A DNA stretch of 12,005 bases from Cytophagales bacterium. GTDB lineage: Bacteria; Bacteroidota; Bacteroidia; Cytophagales; Cyclobacteriaceae. Shown in pieces: positions 6,419 through 12,005 of the stretch. The number at the start of each line of letters is the position of its first letter. The stretch's first letter is position 1. The notes below the pieces were generated by a model that was not told where the DNA came from, did no database searches, and saw only the letters and a list, made by a program, of their open reading frames with translations. Position numbers and translations under genes: made by a program. Where the stretch lies: assembly GCA_003541895.1 (NCBI GenBank), contig DPLR01000644.1, forward strand, positions 1 to 12,005. Direction: 5' to 3'.

Positions 6419-8134
6419 ATGACTCACCGATTGAATCATTTCTTAGTTCACTCTGTATTGATGTGCCTTGCCTTTGTTCTTGTGAGGTGGCCAGCACATT
6501 CTCAAAATCAATCGGCTGATTTCATTTTTACCAACGGAAAAATTTGGACCGGAGAAAATGCAAATTCTTTTGCGGAAGCGGTGGCCATTCGTGGAGATAA
6601 AATCTTGGCGATCGGAGAGCCAAAAAAAATACAGCTTCTGGCTGATGAACATACACAAAAAATTGATTTGAAAGGAAGATTAGTCACTGCTGGTTTTAAT
6701 GATGCACACATTCATTTTTTGAGTGGGAGCCTTCTGCTTTCGGAAGTGAATTTGTTTGATGCAAAAACAGTTGACGATATTAAATCAATTGTAATAGCGT
6801 ATGCGAAAGAAAACCCAAGTCGCCAGTGGATTACGGGTCGTGGTTGGTTGTATGAAGTATTCGGCAACCAACTTCCCAATAAAAAAATATTGGATGAAGT
6901 AATTCAAGATCGACCTGTTTTTTTGAAAGCATACGATGGGCACACGGCTTGGGTAAATAGTAAAGCCTTGCAGCTGGCAGGTGTAAACAAGCATTCTATT
7001 TTTTCTGGGTTTGGAGAAATTGTAAAAGACGTGAATGGTGAGCCAACCGGAGCGCTGAAAGAAGATGCTATGCAGCTCATAGAGAAATTAATTCCGCAGC
7101 CATCGAAAGAAGAAAAACTGGAAGCCTTGAAACGTGGATTGCGTTTGGCCGCTTCTCTTGGGATCACGAGTTTTCAAAATGCGAAGGGATCAGCACTGGA
7201 TGTTGAACTCTACCAAGAATTAATGAACAGTGGCAGCTTAACAGCACGTGTATCTAGTGCATTTACAATCGATGAAAACACAACTGAAGATGATATCATA
7301 GGCTTTACAAAAATCAAAGACCATTTTAAAAAACAACAATTCTTAACTGCGTCCGTAGCAAAAATTACGCTTGATGGTGTAATTGAGTCGCACACAGCTG
7401 CGATGCTTTCACCCTACACTGATTTGCCATCCAGCTCGGGTGAACTAAGTATGCCGCTGAAAAAATATCAAGACTTAATACTGAGGTTGGATCGTGCCGG
7501 ATTTCAAATCTATACGCATGCCATTGGCGATCGAGCAGTACGCGTGACGCTTGATGCGTACGAGTCGGCTTCGAAAATGAATCACACAATAAATTCACGG
7601 CATCGGATCGAGCACATTGAAACAGTTGATGCAACCGATCTTCCACGTTTTAAAAAACTAGGCGTGCTTGCAGCAATGCAACCTATTCATGCCGATCCAG
7701 GCACAACCAAAATTTGGGAGAAAGCAGTTGGGCCAAAACGATTGTCTTATGCTTTTGCCTGGAGATCAATTCTACAGGCCGAGGCACCGCTAATTTTTGG
7801 TAGTGATTGGCCTGCTTGTATTAGCATTAATCCAATACGTGGACTTCACGTGGCTGTAAATCGAAGAACTCCCGAAGGACAGCCTGCTAACGGTTGGGTT
7901 GTGAATCAAAAAAATTCTATTGCGGAAGCGATGAAAGCTTACACACAAGGAGGTGCCTTTGCATCATTTGAAGAAAACAATAAAGGAAAAATTGCATCAG
8001 GCTATCTTGCCGACTTGATTGTGCTTTCGGAAGATTTGTTTACGGTTGATCCTATGAAAACCCATGAAGCAAAAGTGCTGATGACAATAGTGGGCGGCAA
8101 AATTGTTTTTCAAGACGAAAAATTTATTCGCTGA
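6419..8134 (+). CDS. Exported YtcJ-like amidohydrolase (amidohydrolase family 3)
   Basis: The 571-residue protein fits the full-length YtcJ/amidohydrolase 3 family. A signal peptide covers about 1-28 (hydrophobic 12-22, likely cleavage after AHS), so the enzyme probably acts in the periplasm. The metal-dependent barrel signatures appear in order: the HxH of FNDAHIHFLSG (His97, His99), YDGHTAW (His174), the candidate bridging or carbamylated Lys315 in AKITLDG, YTHAIGD (His367), RIEH (His399) and GSDWP (Asp463). All expected metal ligands are therefore present and it should be active. The family hydrolyses C-N bonds of amides and cyclic or N-acyl compounds; the substrate cannot be told from sequence. 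The end (GYLADLIVLSEDLF) is the usual small beta-sandwich segment. It is transcribed divergently from the YwqK-repeat operon and meets the 328-residue gene tail to tail. Confidence 0.93.
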   Translation: MTHRLNHFLVHSVLMCLAFVLVRWPAHSQNQSADFIFTNGKIWTGENANSFAEAVAIRGDKILAIGEPKKIQLLADEHTQKIDLKGRLVTAGFNDAHIHFLSGSLLLSEVNLFDAKTVDDIKSIVIAYAKENPSRQWITGRGWLYEVFGNQLPNKKILDEVIQDRPVFLKAYDGHTAWVNSKALQLAGVNKHSIFSGFGEIVKDVNGEPTGALKEDAMQLIEKLIPQPSKEEKLEALKRGLRLAASLGITSFQNAKGSALDVELYQELMNSGSLTARVSSAFTIDENTTEDDIIGFTKIKDHFKKQQFLTASVAKITLDGVIESHTAAMLSPYTDLPSSSGELSMPLKKYQDLILRLDRAGFQIYTHAIGDRAVRVTLDAYESASKMNHTINSRHRIEHIETVDATDLPRFKKLGVLAAMQPIHADPGTTKIWEKAVGPKRLSYAFAWRSILQAEAPLIFGSDWPACISINPIRGLHVAVNRRTPEGQPANGWVVNQKNSIAEAMKAYTQGGAFASFEENNKGKIASGYLADLIVLSEDLFTVDPMKTHEAKVLMTIVGGKIVFQDEKFIR

Positions 8135-8144
8135 TTTTAGCGAA
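8127..8144 (-). terminator. Stem-loop spanning two convergent stop codons
   Basis: TTCGCT (8127-8132) and AGCGAA (8139-8144) form a perfect 6-bp stem around the loop GATTTT. The stop codons of both converging genes (8132-8134 and 8137-8139) lie inside it. On the minus strand the stem is followed by TAAATTTTTC, so it may act as a weak intrinsic terminator for the 328-residue gene. On plus there is no T-run. The stem is short, so this is tentative. Confidence 0.4.
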
Positions 8145-9123
8145 GACCTAATTTGCCTTTGAGCACTTCCATGGTGCAGCACGATTCGGAGTGCATAAGG
8201 TTCGGGCCATTGTGTTGAAAATATTTAACTACCGTTTCTTCCTCGCTGGTCAGATCATCAAATCCATCCAATAGAATTTCACGTTCTACAAAAGTCTGTG
8301 GAGTAAAATTTTTCTTTTGACGTACCAACACATTGCGTATGCCAATGGCCAATTTACTTTTTACGCTAATGGTGTTTGAGATGACGAATAAAACTTCGGG
8401 ATTGGTTTCATTGCCTACATTGAAAATGTGATTTTCTTTTTCGTTGAAGACCTGATTTTCGCAATGAATGTATAAAATACCATCGCGCAATTCAATGCTG
8501 CTGCTTCGATAGAGATGACCTTCAGTAATGGTTTGCACAATGATCTGGTTGGTGTCATCCAGTTCAATCGTGAACGGAGCTTTGATAAGCGTGCCGCTGC
8601 CATCCGATTTTTGATAAAACAGAAAGTAGCTTCCCAGAAAATAATTTCGGATGAGTTCTTGTTGTGTGCTTTTACGGGTTAGTCTTGTGGCCGTGACTTG
8701 CGCATGTTTTAAACTTTTCCATTCATCCCATTTGGCAAACTCAACACCAATGAAAACCAGAAGTACATTGATTTTGGTGTCTTTTGCCTTCCCGTTGTTC
8801 CAATAACTCTGAAGTGTTTTTCCACTGATCCATGGAAACACTGTGCGCTGATTCGCTAGGTAAGAAAGTAGTCCTTCTTCGTCCTTCAGTTTTTTTTCGA
8901 ATAAAAATTTTTGTAGCTGGTCTTTGCCTATCACCAGTTTTTCGTAGAGGAGAAAGGGCAATGCGATAACTTTTTCAGAAACTGAACGGTTTATTTTTCG
9001 GGCAATAAAATCGAAAACGGTGCGGTTAAATTTTTTCCAATCAAGGCCAAAGCCATTCGCTTGCAATACTTCTTGTAAGCCTTCATTGGTTTCTAATGCT
9101 TTCTGGATTCGTTGAGAAATCAT
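8137..9123 (-). CDS. Unrecognised 328-residue protein with possible HTH-like helical region
   Basis: I do not recognise this protein. It has no signal peptide and no convincing membrane span, so it is probably cytoplasmic. Residues 1-140 look all-helical. The section around 99-136 (GKTLQSYWNNGKAKDTKINVLL onward to FAKWDEWK) resembles short helical, possibly DNA-binding, modules seen at the N-termini of some Bacteroidota proteins; this is impression, not a family assignment. Residues about 160-285 look beta-rich (alternating hydrophobics, YFLGSYFLFYQ, GILYIHCENQ, EVLFVISN) and might form a barrel or sensor domain. The tail has adjacent Cys315-Cys316. The ATG at 9123 is only about 8 bp from a TATGTTTG promoter element, suggesting a nearly leaderless mRNA; no other in-frame ATG occurs until residue 310. 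Being divergent from the SusC-like gene with operator-like DNA between, it could be its regulator, which is speculative. Confidence 0.75.
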   Translation of the reverse strand: MISQRIQKALETNEGLQEVLQANGFGLDWKKFNRTVFDFIARKINRSVSEKVIALPFLLYEKLVIGKDQLQKFLFEKKLKDEEGLLSYLANQRTVFPWISGKTLQSYWNNGKAKDTKINVLLVFIGVEFAKWDEWKSLKHAQVTATRLTRKSTQQELIRNYFLGSYFLFYQKSDGSGTLIKAPFTIELDDTNQIIVQTITEGHLYRSSSIELRDGILYIHCENQVFNEKENHIFNVGNETNPEVLFVISNTISVKSKLAIGIRNVLVRQKKNFTPQTFVEREILLDGFDDLTSEEETVVKYFQHNGPNLMHSESCCTMEVLKGKLGLR

Positions 9124-9130
9124 GCTGCAT

Positions 9131-9138
9131 CAAACATA
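9131..9138 (-). promoter_or_regulatory. -7 promoter element of the 328-residue gene
   Basis: Read on minus this is TATGTTTG, an exact TAnnTTTG match, ending 7 bp before the start codon. It predicts transcription starting only about 4 nt before the ATG. A TTTG word lies 25 bp upstream, longer than the usual spacing, and is part of the palindrome at 9154-9168. Confidence 0.5.
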
Positions 9139-9142
9139 CAAA

Positions 9143-9266
9143 ATCTGACGCAGATTTGACGGTCAAATTGAGTTTGTTGATTTGACTTTGATTCTATCTT
9201 AAAAATCAATTAGTTATAAGTGTAAAAAGGGTTTTAGAGACACATTTTTTTTCATGATCTGACGCA
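9143..9266. repeat. Operator-like palindrome and direct repeats in the divergent control region
   Basis: ATTTGAC-G-GTCAAAT (9154-9168) is a perfect palindrome with 7-bp arms. GATTTGAC occurs at 9153-9160 and again at 9179-9186. ATCTGACGCA occurs at 9143-9152 and again at 9257-9266, nearer the SusC-like gene; the first copy also forms TCTG-ACG-CAGA. The sites cluster immediately upstream of the minus-strand promoter, with one distal copy 114 bp away, a layout typical of a regulator acting on one or both divergent genes, possibly through looping. Confidence 0.5.
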
Positions 9267-9329
9267 ACGACCATTACAACAGAAAAACACTTCAATAACC
9301 AAGTATTGATTACCTAACCTTATTTCTGC

Positions 9330-12005
9330 ATGATAAAATTTTATGTCACCCTCGTTTCCTTCCTTGTTCTTTTTTCTGTGCATGCGCAGGATGTAAGAAT
9401 TACCGTGAAGGGCAAAGTTACCGATGCGGCTGATGGCAGTCCGCTGCCCGGTGTAAACGTTGTTGAGCAAGGCACTTCGAATGGAGCTGTCACCGATGTA
9501 AACGGTGAGTTTGCCCTTGTTACCAGTGCATCTGCTTCTATTGTTGTTTCTTACATCGGCTATCTATCACAAACAATACCAGTGGCAAGCAGAGAAAAGA
9601 TAGATGTGCAGATGAAGCAAGACATTGCCGAATTGAAGGAAGTGATTGTGGTTGGCTACGGTACACAAGAGAAAAAAGACTTAACAGGTTCCATTGCTTC
9701 TATTAATAATAAGGAGTTCAAAGATCAACCCACGACTAACGTTGCCCAGAATCTTCAAGGTAAAATGGCAGGGGTAAATATCACGCAAACTTCAGGAACA
9801 CCTGGAGCTGCGTTGAACGTGAGCATTCGCGGAGCCAGCAACCCACTATATGTTGTGGATGGAATACCGATGATCAGTGAAAGCAATTCAACGATGTCAA
9901 CTTCATTCGATTTATCGGGCACACCAGTAGGAAGTGGTCAGAGCATCAGTTCTATATCTGACATCAATCCCAATGACATTGAATCAATCGAAGTTTTAAA
10001 GGATGCATCGGCTGCAGCTATTTATGGATCGCGTGCTGCGAACGGTGTGGTGATGATTACCACCAAGCGAGGAAAATCAGGGAAGACAAAATTCAATTTC
10101 AATTATTACACCGGTGTACAAACGCCCACGCGAAAAATAAAATTTCTCAACTCACAGCAGTTTATCGACCTCATCGAAGAGGCTCGTAAAAATGATTTAG
10201 GAATTTACAATGCAGATAACACTGCTTTTGGTGCAGGCTTTGATCCTTCACAACTTTCTGATCCGCTTCACTATGGAACTACGGGTGTGAACACGGTTTG
10301 GTTAGATCAAGTGTTGAAAAATGCACCCATCAATAACTATGAACTATCCGCCACCGGGGGCAATGACAAAACCAAGTTTTATGTAGGAAGTACTTTTTTT
10401 GATCAACAAGGAATTGTCATCAACTCGGCATATAAGAGATTGAGCGCCCGAATCAACCTTGATCATCAGGCCACCGAAAAACTTTCGTTTGGTGTTAATA
10501 TTAATGTAGCGCATTCGCGGAACAGAAGAAGCTTCAATGACAATACCTATACTGGTATTATTACGAACGCACTCGGTGCAGACCCACTGATGCCTCCGTA
10601 CGATGCCAACGGAAATTATTCAGACTATACATTATATCACACCAACTGGCTTTCAGATAATCCGATCCGCTCAGCAAATGAAATCATTCCTTACACTACC
10701 ACGAACCGTTTCTTGGGGACTGTTTTTGCAGAATACAAATTCACCAAAGATCTCAAATTCAGAACCAGTTGGTCAACTGATTACAGCAACGTGTTGGATG
10801 AAACATTTTTCTCTCCCGTCACTACCGATGCACAAGCGGTGAGTGGTAAAGCGAGCCGCTCGGTATTTGAACAACTCACATGGCTCAATGAAAATATTCT
10901 CACGTATGCTAAAACCATCGGCAAAGGAAAAATCAATGCGGTTGCTGGTTTCACCATGCAAGAATCAAAGTCTTCCCTTACGGGGATCAATGCGCAAGGT
11001 TTCCCGAATGGAAGTGGACTTCAGAATATATCGAGTGCCGCTCTCATCACGAATGCATATGCTTCATCTACTTCTTACGGTTTGGTTTCTTACCTCAGCC
11101 GAGTGAATTATGATTACGATGGTAAGTACTTGATTTCAGCAACACTTCGTACCGATGGTTCTTCTCGATTCCCAGTCAACAAACGTTACGGTGTTTTCCC
11201 TTCGGCTTCTGTTGGTTGGAGGATTTCGCGCGAAAACTTTTTTGGAAACAATCAAACACTGACGGATTTAAAATTGAGAGCCAGTTACGGACTTACTGGT
11301 GATCAGGAGATTGGCAACTACCAAAACATTTCATTCTGGCAACCGGCTCGTTATAACGGATACTCAGGTTTGAAACCACGCAATTTGGCCGATCCGAATT
11401 TGTCATGGCAAAGTAACAAAGCGATGAACATAGGTGTTGATTGGGAATTATGGAGCGGTAGATTAAGTGGCTCGATCGATTACTTTAAATCGAATAAAAC
11501 AGGTTTGCTTACCAACGATTACATCGCGGGCACAACGGGGTTCCCTACCATTACACGCAATGCTGGCGAGATTGAAAACAAAGGATGGGAGTTTGCTATC
11601 ACTTCTGTGAATGTGGCTACTGAAAAACTCAGATGGACAACTTCTTTCAATATCACGTTCATTAAAAATCAATACAAAGCTTTATCGAATGACGGTTTGC
11701 TACTCAGCGCCTATAGCGATGGAAGCCCAACACACGTAATGAAAGTAGGGCAGGCAGTGGGAACATTCTGGGCCGTAAAATATGCGGGCGTTGATCCGGC
11801 CAATGGCGATGCTTTGTACTATGACAAGTCGGGTCAAAAAGTAAATGCCTCTGTAATTAATTTCGATGCTGCTGGCATAGCCGGAAAAGCAACACCCAAT
11901 TATTATGGTGGCATCAACAATACTGTTACCTATGGCAATTTTGATTTGCTCGTAGCAACACAATTCAATGTGGGCAATTATGTATACAACCAAATTAAAT
12001 CTGCG
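9330..12005 (+). CDS. SusC/RagA-type TonB-dependent outer-membrane transporter (3' partial)
   Basis: The frame is open from ATG 9330 to the window edge, 892 codons, so perhaps 100-150 residues of barrel are missing. A signal peptide (about 1-19, cleavage after VHA) is followed by a CarboxypepD_reg-like beta domain at about 25-98 (KVTDAADGSPLPGVNV). A TonB-box-like segment ELKEVIVVGYGTQ starts at 101, and the plug domain runs to about 248, with VVDGIP (175-180) and the SusC signature IESIEVLKDASAAAIYG near 217-233. The remainder is barrel strands, including the family's NAGEIENKGWEF segment near 740. SusC proteins import oligosaccharides, peptides or other large nutrients using TonB energy, with a SusD lipoprotein lid usually encoded just downstream, here beyond the window. 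There is no extra STN/signalling domain, so it is not a FecA-type transducer. The substrate is unknown. Confidence 0.95.
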   Translation, partial: MIKFYVTLVSFLVLFSVHAQDVRITVKGKVTDAADGSPLPGVNVVEQGTSNGAVTDVNGEFALVTSASASIVVSYIGYLSQTIPVASREKIDVQMKQDIAELKEVIVVGYGTQEKKDLTGSIASINNKEFKDQPTTNVAQNLQGKMAGVNITQTSGTPGAALNVSIRGASNPLYVVDGIPMISESNSTMSTSFDLSGTPVGSGQSISSISDINPNDIESIEVLKDASAAAIYGSRAANGVVMITTKRGKSGKTKFNFNYYTGVQTPTRKIKFLNSQQFIDLIEEARKNDLGIYNADNTAFGAGFDPSQLSDPLHYGTTGVNTVWLDQVLKNAPINNYELSATGGNDKTKFYVGSTFFDQQGIVINSAYKRLSARINLDHQATEKLSFGVNINVAHSRNRRSFNDNTYTGIITNALGADPLMPPYDANGNYSDYTLYHTNWLSDNPIRSANEIIPYTTTNRFLGTVFAEYKFTKDLKFRTSWSTDYSNVLDETFFSPVTTDAQAVSGKASRSVFEQLTWLNENILTYAKTIGKGKINAVAGFTMQESKSSLTGINAQGFPNGSGLQNISSAALITNAYASSTSYGLVSYLSRVNYDYDGKYLISATLRTDGSSRFPVNKRYGVFPSASVGWRISRENFFGNNQTLTDLKLRASYGLTGDQEIGNYQNISFWQPARYNGYSGLKPRNLADPNLSWQSNKAMNIGVDWELWSGRLSGSIDYFKSNKTGLLTNDYIAGTTGFPTITRNAGEIENKGWEFAITSVNVATEKLRWTTSFNITFIKNQYKALSNDGLLLSAYSDGSPTHVMKVGQAVGTFWAVKYAGVDPANGDALYYDKSGQKVNASVINFDAAGIAGKATPNYYGGINNTVTYGNFDLLVATQFNVGNYVYNQIKSA

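Noticed and set aside
9293..9308. Short inverted repeat CAATA...TATTG just before the SusC-like start
   Set aside because: Five-base A/T-rich arms are expected often by chance in this intergenic composition.
9257..9329. A promoter for the SusC-like gene
   Set aside because: TAACCTTAT near 9314 is a poor match to TAnnTTTG and has no TTTG at the usual spacing; GCAAC at 9264 lacks a CGTC partner at 16-17 bp. Nothing was firm enough to list.
10603..11106. Short plus-strand open frames within the SusC-like region
   Set aside because: They are out of frame with the continuous SusC-like reading frame, which shows clear family signatures on both sides.
1..12005. CRISPR array, insertion sequence, prophage, tRNA or rRNA genes
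   Set aside because: No regularly spaced repeats, transposase or integrase motifs, attachment sites or RNA-gene consensus sequences were seen on either strand.
9330..12005. FecA-type signalling transducer with local ECF/FecR control
   Set aside because: The N-terminus goes straight from signal peptide to a carboxypeptidase-regulatory-like domain with no STN domain, and no sigma or anti-sigma gene adjoins within the window.

Overview
The window reads as ordinary chromosomal DNA from a member of the Bacteroidota, most likely Cytophagales-like. Evidence: a SusC-type TonB-dependent receptor, a head-GIN-domain (DUF2807) protein and an exported DinB-fold protein; no clear Shine-Dalgarno sites before any start codon; A/T-rich leaders; and several close matches to the Bacteroidota -7 promoter element TAnnTTTG. 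Genus and species cannot be set from the sequence. I see no transposase, integrase, CRISPR array, tRNA, rRNA, phage gene or recognisable defence system.

Layout. Positions 3-158 (+) are the last 51 codons of a pyruvate kinase-like gene, followed by a strong bidirectional hairpin terminator (252-285) shared with an exported DinB-fold protein on the minus strand (301-822). Next is a small four-helix membrane protein (972-1340, minus). The 237-bp gap after it holds a three-block nested inverted repeat (1411-1498) and an ECF-sigma-like promoter (TGCAAC-N17-CGTC). That promoter sits just before an exported GIN-domain beta-solenoid protein (1578-2276, plus). Converging on it is a probable two-gene minus-strand operon. 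Its first gene encodes a membrane protein with an N-terminal four-cysteine domain and a long array of YwqK/MORN_2-type repeats (4320-6215); 47 bp later comes an exported TPR protein (2296-4272).

Divergent from that operon is an exported YtcJ-like amidohydrolase (6419-8134, plus). The shared control region carries two neighbouring perfect palindromes centred 20 bp apart. The amidohydrolase meets an unrecognised 328-residue protein (8137-9123, minus) tail to tail with only 2 bp between stop codons; a stem-loop spans the junction. Divergent from the 328-residue gene is a SusC-like outer-membrane transporter (9330 onward, plus), which stays open to the window edge with 892 codons present. The 206-bp gap between them contains a perfect 7-1-7 palindrome and repeated TTTGAC / ATCTGACGCA words that look like regulator-binding sites.

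Functionally the genes lean towards the cell envelope: five of the eight with a visible N-terminus have a signal peptide (DinB-like, GIN, TPR, amidohydrolase, SusC) and two more are integral membrane proteins. There is no evidence for one shared pathway. The least explained items are the 328-residue protein with its operator-like upstream DNA, and the Cys4/membrane/YwqK-repeat protein paired with the TPR protein.
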